Source: Gemmatimonadota bacterium (GTDB lineage Bacteria > Gemmatimonadota > Gemmatimonadetes > Gemmatimonadales > GWC2-71-9). Taken from it: 10,597 nt of DNA. Made by a program: the position numbers and the translations under genes. Shown piece by piece: positions 1 to 6,354 of this stretch (position 1 is its first letter; every line of letters starts with the position of its first letter). The notes below the pieces were generated by a model that saw only the letters and a program-made list of their open reading frames with translations, made no database searches and was not told the origin of the DNA. Where the stretch lies: the NCBI GenBank assembly GCA_003220955.1, contig QHTW01000123.1:3628-14224 (forward strand). Reading direction: 5' to 3'.

Positions 1-589
1 CTCTCGGGTAGGGGTGGTCGTCGGAGGCGTGCAGCCACTTATCAAGCAGTATGACGACACCTGTGATGACACCGTGCTCTTTGCTGAACATCGCGAGCGC
101 TCCACACAGGACCGCAAGCGCCCAGCGACCGCGCCGCGCCGCGAGCACCGCTCCAAGAATTCCTACCGCCACGAGCAGCTCGGCACGACCGACCAGGCTC
201 GCGACCGCCTCGACATGCAGCGGATGCCAGGCGAAGACCAACCCGGCTCCGACGGCCGGAAGGGGTGGCAGCCAGCGCGCGACAACCAGGACGAACAGCA
301 CCGCGGCGAGACCGTGCCACAGCGCGTTCATGATGTGGAACCAGCCAGGCCGCCCGCCGGAGATCGTCCAATCGAGCGCGTAAGAAAGAATCGTGACGGG
401 ACGGTACAGACCGGCGCCCGACTCGCGCGGCCAATAGGGCTCATCGAACGCCGTGAGCGCGGCGCCGACCGAATGCGCGGCGGGGTTCGCCACGATCACG
501 CCGCGGTCGTCCTGGACGAAACCGTAGCGGGCGGTCGGCAGGTACAGGGCGACCGCGGCGACGAAGACGACCAGCAGCTCGCGTTTCAC
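1..589 (-). CDS. TMTC-like GT-C membrane glycosyltransferase, second tandem copy (C-terminus cut by window edge)
   Basis: Only the first 196 codons are present; the frame is open to base 1. Start is the GTG at 589, whose GTGA overlaps the stop of the preceding gene by 4 nt, a typical translational-coupling junction. The protein begins with a basic pair and a hydrophobic segment (about residues 5-18), then shows the landmarks of the animal TMTC O-mannosyltransferase family and its bacterial relatives: an acidic DD pair in a luminal/periplasmic loop (27-28), LYRP (61-64), HPLHVEA (122-128), VGRAELL (133-139) and SKEHG (169-173). It aligns over its whole visible length with the upstream neighbour, so the two are tandem paralogs. 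Family members use polyprenyl-phosphate-linked sugars to glycosylate on the non-cytoplasmic face of the membrane. Substrate is unknown here, and the DUF1736-type and TPR regions expected further on lie outside the window. This copy keeps the VGRAEL motif that the other has altered. Confidence 0.82.
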   Translation of the reverse strand, partial: MKRELLVVFVAAVALYLPTARYGFVQDDRGVIVANPAAHSVGAALTAFDEPYWPRESGAGLYRPVTILSYALDWTISGGRPGWFHIMNALWHGLAAVLFVLVVARWLPPLPAVGAGLVFAWHPLHVEAVASLVGRAELLVAVGILGAVLAARRGRWALAVLCGALAMFSKEHGVITGVVILLDKWLHASDDHPYPR

Positions 590-2085
590 GGCATGCGCGC
601 GAGCAGGGAGTCCGCTACCGCCGAATCACCGCGCGAGCGCGCCGCAAACGCTTGCGTCCGGTAGGAACCCAAGCAGCGATAGCACAGCTGCTCGGCGTGG
701 GCGAGCATGGAATCGGCCAGGCGCGAGTTACCCAGTGTGAGTGCCGCATCAGCGCCCGCGATAAATAGGGCGGGATCGCGGTCATAGATGCGAGCGGCGT
801 GTCGCAACGCGGTCAAGGCGCGGTCTGGTTGACGATGACTCTGGTAGATCGCGGCCATGCGCGCGGGCCCACGGTAGGAATTCGGCGAATCGTTCAGGAT
901 GCTGTTCGTCACGGCAAAGTCATCACGCCACACCGGTGCGCGCAACGCGGAGCGAATGCCGCAAGCAAGCACGACCGCTGCCAGGGCGGCGCGAAATCGT
1001 CGCGGAGGCAGGCGCGCAAGCGCCGCACCCGCCGCGAGCGCCAGGCCGACGGACGGCAGATACAGCGTCCGCTCGGCGAGCAGGACGCCCGTCGAAAACA
1101 CGAGGTTGGAGACGGGGAGAAACGCGATTGCGATCCATCCCAAACCGTATGCTTCCACCCGCCGTTGACGCCGCCAAGCCATCACCAGCAACCAGGCCCA
1201 CAGGCCGAGACACGCCAAACCGAGCAGGAGTCTGCCGTCGAGCAGCGACTGCACCGCGGTGCGCTCGGCGGGGGAGTAGTCCACGCGCAGCTTGAGCGGG
1301 ATGACGAGCAAGCGAAACACGTCGCTCAGCGCAGCCAACGCCGTAAGCCGCCCCGCGAACGCACTCTCGCCCAGAAAGACAGGCGCGGTCGCGTGCAGCC
1401 GCGCGTACGGATGCAGCGCGAGCGCGCGCAACGCGAGATAGGCGCCGGCGATGACGAGCCAGCTCACACCGAATGCGGCCATCTGGCGCCGCGCCGGCCG
1501 GGGCGCCGGGGCGGTCATCCAGGCCCATGCGATCAGCGCGGGGGCCACGATTGCGTTCTCCTTGCTGAGCAATCCCAGAACGAGCGCCGCGCCGCTCGCC
1601 CACACGTTATGCTGCACGACGGCCGCGTAGACTGCCAGACAAACGCCGACCGCTGCCATCAACTCGCCGAGCCCGACGACGTTGGCGACCGCTTCGACAT
1701 GGACCGGATGCACCGCGAAGAGGAGCCCCGCGGCGAGCGCGGCAGTGGTATCGACCCAACGCCGCGCCAGCGCCGCCACGATGACGGCCGCGCCGGCGTG
1801 CCACACCAGGTTCGCGGCATGAAACAACGCGGGAGACCCTCGCCCAATGACCCAGTCCAAGGCAAATGTGGCCAGCGGGAGCGGACGGTACATCTGACCG
1901 CCCAGATCCGGCGGCCAGTATGGCGCGGCAAACGCGCGCCACATGCCCTGCACCGACTGCACGAGTGGATTCCAGACGACGATGTAGAGATCGTCCATCG
2001 CGAACCCGTTCCACAGCGCCGGTGCGTACGGCACGAGCGCGCACGCTACGATGGCGAGGTAGAGCCGGCGGTCCTTACTGTCCAC
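586..2085 (-). CDS. TMTC-like GT-C membrane glycosyltransferase with C-terminal TPR-like region, first tandem copy
   Basis: A protein of 499 residues from the GTG at 2085, which overlaps the end of the preceding gene by 11 nt. This start is chosen because it puts a short charged leader before the first hydrophobic helix, as in the downstream paralog. The frame stays open to an ATG at 2211, but that extension lies inside the previous gene and is arginine/proline/serine-rich. Motifs in order: DD (31-32), MYRPL (65-69), HPVHVEA (126-132), SKE (174-176), DYSP (269-272, the DUF1736-like part), FLPVSNL (322-328) and AERTLYLPSVG (337-347). These match the TMTC/bacterial TPR-GT-C layout, with many membrane helices between them. 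Residues about 398-499 are alanine-rich helical repeats resembling two or three degenerate TPRs. By family, it would transfer a sugar from a polyprenyl-phosphate carrier to protein outside the cytoplasm; acceptor and sugar cannot be read from sequence. The position matching VGRAEL in the paralog reads VGLGEL. Confidence 0.85.
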   Translation of the reverse strand: MDSKDRRLYLAIVACALVPYAPALWNGFAMDDLYIVVWNPLVQSVQGMWRAFAAPYWPPDLGGQMYRPLPLATFALDWVIGRGSPALFHAANLVWHAGAAVIVAALARRWVDTTAALAAGLLFAVHPVHVEAVANVVGLGELMAAVGVCLAVYAAVVQHNVWASGAALVLGLLSKENAIVAPALIAWAWMTAPAPRPARRQMAAFGVSWLVIAGAYLALRALALHPYARLHATAPVFLGESAFAGRLTALAALSDVFRLLVIPLKLRVDYSPAERTAVQSLLDGRLLLGLACLGLWAWLLVMAWRRQRRVEAYGLGWIAIAFLPVSNLVFSTGVLLAERTLYLPSVGLALAAGAALARLPPRRFRAALAAVVLACGIRSALRAPVWRDDFAVTNSILNDSPNSYRGPARMAAIYQSHRQPDRALTALRHAARIYDRDPALFIAGADAALTLGNSRLADSMLAHAEQLCYRCLGSYRTQAFAARSRGDSAVADSLLARMP

Positions 2086-3541
2086 GGTTGACGGCAAAGA
2101 GCCAGCGCCCATCGGACCAGCGATAGATGGCCGTGAACCACGCCGGATAGGCGCCGAGCAGGCTCCGGAGCTCGATGGCGGACGGCGACGTCGCGCTGGC
2201 CAGCATGACATGCGTGACGCCCATGCGCTCGAGGTAGGCGCGATGCTCCGCAGGGGTCGGTCGGATCAGATCGCGCCCGCGATAGCTCTCGAGATAGAGC
2301 GGGACCGCGCGACGCCGGGTATAGAGCCACACCAGCGCCTCGTCGTCGGTCGCCAGGACGGCAGAGTCCGGGAGGTTCTGAACAACGGGCAGCAGCTCGG
2401 CGAAGTTGGCCGAAATCGCGCGCGCCTGGGTGTCCCACCACCGGCCTCTAAACCCTTGAAACTCGTAGCGGATGTAACCACCGGCGACAAGCGCGGCCAG
2501 CAGCCCGACCGGCGCGCGGACGCGCGGCCAGCGTCGCCACAGCTCCACGGCTCCCGCCGTCCACGTCAGCGCGAGCCAGGGGAGGACCACCCACATGAAC
2601 CGATCCGGTGGGTAGGGCCAGACGGCGAGGATGAGACCATAGAAGACGAGGGACCACCCGATCGTCGAGCGACGCGACAGCAGCACGAGGCCGTACAGCC
2701 CGGTGCCGAGCGCCAAAGTCGCGAGCAGGACATACACCCAGCGGACGCTGATCCAGCCGAACGCGAGCACCTCGAGCGGTCGCGAGAGGTCGCGAACATT
2801 CCCGGCGACTGCGGAGAAGCCCGCCTCCGTGAGTGGCGCGCCGTAGGTGCCATACACGAGCGCGAGCGCGGGATCTATCTGGCTGGCATGCGTCGCAACC
2901 CAGACGCCCCAGCCCAGCGCCGCGACAACCGGGGGAACCAACAGGGCGGCGCCCCATGCGCGAACGGATGCGCGCCGCGCGAGCAGAAAACTGACGGCGC
3001 CCGCGATCACGGCAATGCCGATGGATCGCGTGAGCAGCGCCAGAGCGGCGACGATTCCTGCGATCCAAGGGGCGCGCGCAACGGACACCGAGTCAACCCT
3101 GATAATCACGATGGCCAGCAACAGCCCGAACAAAGGCTCGGCAAAGAGCACCGTTTGCGTGGCGAGGACGGGGATCGCAATCGCGGCGGCCGTCACGACC
3201 GCGGCAGCAACCCACCGGGGCAGCCCCGGTCCCAGCATCTCGGAGCGCAGCGCATGCCACGCGATCAGCCCCGCGGCCGCCGCGGCGAGCAGGGCATTCA
3301 GGATCTTCGCGGCCAAGGCGGCGGTGGCAACCGGCAGCAGGCCGAACACGGGCGCGAGGACCACGGGATAAAAGGGCGGGAAATGCACGCCGCTTGGCAT
3401 TCCGGGAAGATTGGGATGCACGTAGCCGTGGCCGGTCGCGAGCGCGGTCGCGAGGCCGGCGTACAACCCATCGTCGTAAAAGACACCGATGAGCGCTCGA
3501 TTCAGCGCCAGCAGCCCGACGGCCAGCGTCGCCGCGGCCAC
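2075..3541 (-). CDS. ArnT/PMT-like GT-C integral membrane glycosyltransferase
   Basis: A 488-residue polytopic membrane protein. GTG at 3541 is the only reasonable start: 14 nt after the GT2 stop, with an AAGG-containing purine stretch upstream and no in-frame alternative between. The first helix is followed by the acidic loop FYDDGLYAG (DD at 23-24), the usual catalytic-loop position in the GT-C superfamily (ArnT, PMT, GT39/GT83 relatives). HFPPFYPVVLAP (53-64) and LFAEPLF (133-139) also fit that fold. WPYPPDRFMWVVLP (308-321) resembles the conserved Arg-containing helix seen before the C-terminal part of ArnT-like proteins. Residues about 365-488 form a soluble, probably periplasmic tail with alternating strand/helix character, as in other GT39-type enzymes. 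The preceding GT2 could supply its lipid-phosphate sugar donor. Family level is fairly safe; sugar and acceptor are unknown. A non-enzymatic O-antigen or exopolysaccharide membrane role cannot be excluded. Confidence 0.78.
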   Translation of the reverse strand: MAAATLAVGLLALNRALIGVFYDDGLYAGLATALATGHGYVHPNLPGMPSGVHFPPFYPVVLAPVFGLLPVATAALAAKILNALLAAAAAGLIAWHALRSEMLGPGLPRWVAAAVVTAAAIAIPVLATQTVLFAEPLFGLLLAIVIIRVDSVSVARAPWIAGIVAALALLTRSIGIAVIAGAVSFLLARRASVRAWGAALLVPPVVAALGWGVWVATHASQIDPALALVYGTYGAPLTEAGFSAVAGNVRDLSRPLEVLAFGWISVRWVYVLLATLALGTGLYGLVLLSRRSTIGWSLVFYGLILAVWPYPPDRFMWVVLPWLALTWTAGAVELWRRWPRVRAPVGLLAALVAGGYIRYEFQGFRGRWWDTQARAISANFAELLPVVQNLPDSAVLATDDEALVWLYTRRRAVPLYLESYRGRDLIRPTPAEHRAYLERMGVTHVMLASATSPSAIELRSLLGAYPAWFTAIYRWSDGRWLFAVNRGQ

Positions 3542-3555
3542 GGCGAGCCCCGCCC

Positions 3556-4260
3556 TTACTTCGTAGGCGGGACGAATAGGTTGTAGCGCACGATGTGGAA
3601 CAGCGCCGCGAGTCCGTCACGCCACGTGATCTTCTTGCCTTCCGCGTACGTCCGGCCGCTGTAGGAGATCGGGATCTCCCAGATGCGCGCGTGGGCCTGG
3701 GCGAGTCGCGCCGTGATCTCGACCTCGAACCCAAAGCGGTTGGACGACAATGGAAGCTTCTTCATCAAATCGGAGCGCACGAGCTTATAGCAGGTTTCGA
3801 GGTCCGTCAGGTTCAGGTTGGTAAACATGTTGGAGAGCAGCGTCAGGACGCGGTTGCCGACGAAATGCCAGAAGTACAGAACGCGGTGCGGCCCGCCCTG
3901 GAAGCGCGACCCGTAGACGGCGTCCGGCAGCAGGTTGGGGAGGTCGGCCGGATCATACTCGAGGTCCGCATCCTGGACGACGATCGCGTCGCCGGTGGCG
4001 ACGGCGATGCCGGCGCGGATCGCGGCGCCTTTGCCGCGGTTCTGCTCGTGATGAATCACCCGATCGACGAGCCCCGTTTCGGCCAGCCCATCGAGGATTT
4101 GGCGGGTCCCGTCGGTCGAGGCGTCGTTGACGGCGATGATCTCCAGCCGCAGCGGGACCTGACGGATGCGGCGCAGCGCGAACTCGACGGTTGCGACTTC
4201 GTTGTATGCCGGCACGATCACCGACAGCAACATGTTGGGAGAACGGCGCTCTTCCCGCAT
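3556..4260 (-). CDS. GT2 glycosyltransferase, dolichyl/polyprenyl-phosphate mannose synthase-like
   Basis: A 234-residue soluble GT-A fold enzyme expected at the cytoplasmic face of the inner membrane, transferring a sugar from a nucleotide donor to polyprenyl phosphate. Landmarks: SVIVPAYNE (13-21), VNDASTDGT (44-52, nucleotide-sugar binding), NRGKGAAIRAG (74-84), the DAD metal-binding triad (97-99), VYGSRF (115-120), DLETCYKLV (153-161), FGFEVEITA (176-184) and PISYSGRTYAEGKKI (197-211). These are the standard series of the DPM1-like subfamily. No C-terminal membrane helix is present, so it is the short form. ATG at 4260 shares its A with the methyltransferase stop (TAATG); an internal ATG at 4233 is less well placed. 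The segment between EYDP and VYGSRF looks several residues shorter than I expect for the family. The following GT-C genes are natural users of the product. Sugar identity (mannose, glucose or GlcNAc) is not determinable. Confidence 0.9.
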   Translation of the reverse strand: MREERRSPNMLLSVIVPAYNEVATVEFALRRIRQVPLRLEIIAVNDASTDGTRQILDGLAETGLVDRVIHHEQNRGKGAAIRAGIAVATGDAIVVQDADLEYDPADLPNLLPDAVYGSRFQGGPHRVLYFWHFVGNRVLTLLSNMFTNLNLTDLETCYKLVRSDLMKKLPLSSNRFGFEVEITARLAQAHARIWEIPISYSGRTYAEGKKITWRDGLAALFHIVRYNLFVPPTK

Positions 4261-4889
4261 TAGGCGGCTTCACCGATCGCGATCAGCGATTGTCCAACGC
4301 GCCACGGCAGGAAGCGCTCCAACCGGAACAGCGGCACGAGCGCGTCGTACAGCTTGAGCGAGCCGGCGGGAATCGTCTCGCGCCGCAGGACCCGGCCCGC
4401 CCACCACCAGCCTGGAATCCCGGCGATGTTGAAGTACTCGATATGCGGGACGCGGAATCCGGTCGCGCGCAGCAGCTCGAGCAGACCGGTGCGGGTATAA
4501 CGGCGGTGATGGCCGAGTGCCCGGTCCATGGTGCCGAACAACGCTGGCAGCGCCGGGACGAGCAGCACGAGGCGCCCGGACGGCGCCAGCAGGGCGCGAA
4601 TCGCCGCCAGCGAGCCGCTGTGGTCAGCGACGTGCTCCAGCACGTTGAGGCAGATGACCGTGTCGAACCGCTCCCCGGCGACCAGGTTGTGCTCGTTCGG
4701 CAGATAAAGGCGCGCCACCGCGATGTTGGGACGATCCGCGAACCGCGCGCGCAGCCGGCTCAGGTACTCCTCGCGCGTATCGGTCAGCACGACGCGTTCG
4801 CGCTCGACAAGGAACGCCGAGAGATTGCCGATCCCGGAACCGATCTCGAGGACCCGTCGGCCGATCCAGCGGCGCAGGCGATCGAACAT
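4260..4889 (-). CDS. class I SAM-dependent methyltransferase (5' end uncertain)
   Basis: From the ATG at 4889 this is 209 residues. Motif I (VLEIGSGIGN, 13-22) binds SAM, an acidic residue follows strand 2 (LTDT, 35-38), and LNVLEHV (81-87) and the LVLLVPALPALFGTMD stretch (107-122) are post-motif elements of the Methyltransf_11/23 group. GHHRRYT (126-132) is typical of relatives in polysaccharide and glycolipid clusters. Substrate unknown; placement before a lipid-phosphate glycosyltransferase suggests a lipid or glycan acceptor. The start is doubtful: the ATG has no Shine-Dalgarno and would cut off a segment (TLEQLSGATRYNRW) that reads in frame just upstream and resembles the family N-terminus, yet no ATG, GTG or TTG exists in that frame before the TGA at 5009-5007. 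A GTG at 4951, overlapping the pilR stop as GTGA, lies in another frame. An indel near 4932-4951 or an unusual start is likely. The stop overlaps the GT2 start by one base. Confidence 0.82.
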   Translation of the reverse strand: MFDRLRRWIGRRVLEIGSGIGNLSAFLVERERVVLTDTREEYLSRLRARFADRPNIAVARLYLPNEHNLVAGERFDTVICLNVLEHVADHSGSLAAIRALLAPSGRLVLLVPALPALFGTMDRALGHHRRYTRTGLLELLRATGFRVPHIEYFNIAGIPGWWWAGRVLRRETIPAGSLKLYDALVPLFRLERFLPWRVGQSLIAIGEAA

Positions 4890-4951
4890 CCAGCGGTTGT
4901 AGCGGGTGGCGCCGGAGAGCTGCTCCAGCGTTTCCGCGCCAACCCGGTCAC
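4890..4951 (-). other. coding-like 5' extension of the methyltransferase with a frame-displaced GTG start
   Basis: Read in the methyltransferase frame, these bases encode SDRVGAETLEQLSGATRYNRW (in two parts: SDRVGAETLEQ then LSGATRYNRW), which looks like the N-terminus expected for this methyltransferase family. The natural start candidate is GTG 4951-4949, overlapping the pilR TGA (4950-4948) by 4 nt, like the GTGA junction at 589-586. It reads a different frame (beginning MTGLARKRW). One extra base, or two fewer, between about 4932 and 4951 would join them. Non-standard candidates in frame are CTG at 4928 and ATT at 4976. Confidence 0.55.
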
Positions 4952-6354
4952 TCGGCTCGCGGCGGGGGCTCGGAATCGGACTTCTTCTCGCTGCCGTCGT
5001 AGCGACTCAGCTTGCGATACAGCGTCGACGGGTCGATCCCGAGAACCTCCGCGGCGCGGGTCTTGTTGCCCCCTTCGCTCTGCAGGACCCACGTGATGTA
5101 CGCCTGCTCGATCACGTCGAGCGACGGATTCTGGTGCGGGCGCTCGGCGACGAGCGGCTCCGCCTTGCGCTCGCTGATCCGGTCCGGAATCGCCGAGCGC
5201 GGGATGAGGTCGCCCTTCGTTAGCGTGACGGCGCGCTCCAGCGCGTTCTCGAGCTCGCGCACGTTGCCGGGCCAGTCGTAGGACATGATCACCTCTTCCG
5301 CCTCCGGCGCGAGCGCCTTCGGCGCCTCACCGCGCTCGCCGGCGATGTGTGCGAGGAACTCCTTCACAAAGATGGGAATGTCCTCGCGGCGATCGCGCAG
5401 CGGGGGAAGGTGGATGTTGATGACATTCAACCGGTAGTAGAGGTCGGTGCGGAAGCGCCCGCGCTTGATTTCTTCCTCCAGGTCGCGATTGGTCGCGGCC
5501 ACGACCCGCACATCCACCGGTATCGCCTCCGTGCCGCCCACGGGTATGGCTTCACGTTCCTGGAGCACGCGCAGCAGCTTGACCTGCGTGGCGGGCGACA
5601 TTTCGCCGATTTCGTCGAGGAAGAACGTGCCGCCGCGCGCCGCGGCGAACAGCCCCTGCTTGTCGCGCACCGCGCCGGTGAACGACCCCTTCACGTGCCC
5701 GAACAGCTCCGACTCGAGCAGGCTTTCCGGGAGGGCGCCGCAGTTGAGTGAGAGGAACAGCCCTTCGGCCCGCGCCGAGAGCTCGTGGAGGTAGCGGGCG
5801 ATGACTTCTTTGCCTGTCCCCGACTCCCCCTGAATGAGCACGGTGCTCTCGGTCGGCGCGACCTGCTCGGCCAGGCGCAGCACGTCCGTGAACAGCCGGG
5901 ACTTGCCGAGCGGTTTGACCTTGCCCGACTGTTCGCGGCGGCGGATCTCCTGCTTGAGCTGCTTGTTCTCCGCTCGCAGGCGCCGATGCTCGGCGGCACG
6001 GCGGCAGATCGCCACCATGTCGTCGTTCGAGAATGGCTTCTGGATATAGTAGAAAGCGCCTTCGTTCACGGCCTGAATCGCGGTCTGGAGCGATGCCTGC
6101 GCGGTCATCAGGATGACCGGGGTCTCGGGGTCCTGCCCGCGCACGGCCGACAGGATCTCGATTCCCGTGACGCCCGGCATCTTGACGTCGGTCAGGACGA
6201 TGTCGGGGGCCGAGTTCTTGAGCTGCTCGAGACCCGCCTTCCCGCCCTGCGCGATAGTGACATCGAAGCCCTCGTTCTTGAGCAGGATGCGAAGGGTTTC
6301 GAGGATGCCCTGCTCGTCGTCGATGACGAGGATAGACGGAGCGATCGCGGCCAT
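4948..6354 (-). CDS. pilR: PilR-like sigma-54-dependent response regulator (NtrC family)
   Basis: A 468-residue three-domain regulator. Receiver (about 6-120): acidic pair D12-D13, phospho-acceptor D56 in LTDVKMPG, T84 and K106 (QKPF). AAA+ domain (about 148-385): Walker A GESGTGKE (176-183), sigma-54 contact loop GSFTGA (223-228), Walker B GGTFFLDEIGE (241-251), arginine finger region RFRTDLYYRL (300-309) and sensor II WPGNVREL (361-368). C-terminal Fis-type helix-turn-helix at 429-449 (NKTRAAEVLGIDPSTLYRKL). The loop reads GSFTGA rather than GAFTGA; as I recall, Pseudomonas PilR has the same form, so it should be functional. Partner is the PilS encoded just upstream; the classic target is the pilA promoter, but no pilA lies in this window. 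ATG 6354 shares a base with the pilS TAA, and AGGAGG (6370-6365) sits 10 nt before it. An AtoC/ZraR/NtrC-type role is the alternative; the pil context favours PilR. Confidence 0.93.
   Translation of the reverse strand: MAAIAPSILVIDDEQGILETLRILLKNEGFDVTIAQGGKAGLEQLKNSAPDIVLTDVKMPGVTGIEILSAVRGQDPETPVILMTAQASLQTAIQAVNEGAFYYIQKPFSNDDMVAICRRAAEHRRLRAENKQLKQEIRRREQSGKVKPLGKSRLFTDVLRLAEQVAPTESTVLIQGESGTGKEVIARYLHELSARAEGLFLSLNCGALPESLLESELFGHVKGSFTGAVRDKQGLFAAARGGTFFLDEIGEMSPATQVKLLRVLQEREAIPVGGTEAIPVDVRVVAATNRDLEEEIKRGRFRTDLYYRLNVINIHLPPLRDRREDIPIFVKEFLAHIAGERGEAPKALAPEAEEVIMSYDWPGNVRELENALERAVTLTKGDLIPRSAIPDRISERKAEPLVAERPHQNPSLDVIEQAYITWVLQSEGGNKTRAAEVLGIDPSTLYRKLSRYDGSEKKSDSEPPPRAE

Noticed and set aside
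42..434. 130-codon minus-strand frame near the left edge
   Set aside because: It lacks domain character and overlaps the GTG-initiated TMTC-like frame (589 to the edge), which shows clear homology to the neighbouring gene.
2086..2211. N-terminal extension of the first TMTC-like protein to the ATG at 2211
   Set aside because: It lies entirely inside the preceding gene, is rich in Arg/Pro/Ser, and would bury the first membrane helix behind 42 extra residues. The paralog starts immediately before this helix.
799..3586. Very long plus-strand open frames (for example 799-2091 and 2210-3586) opposite the membrane proteins
   Set aside because: Their products are Arg/Gln/Asp/His-rich low-complexity sequence without domains, as expected from reading GC-rich hydrophobic genes backwards. 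The minus-strand frames carry clear family motifs.
5671..5688. GSFTGA instead of GAFTGA in PilR as a possible loss of sigma-54 interaction
   Set aside because: The Ser variant occurs naturally, as I recall including in Pseudomonas PilR, and the rest of the AAA+ domain is intact, so it supports rather than weakens the assignment.
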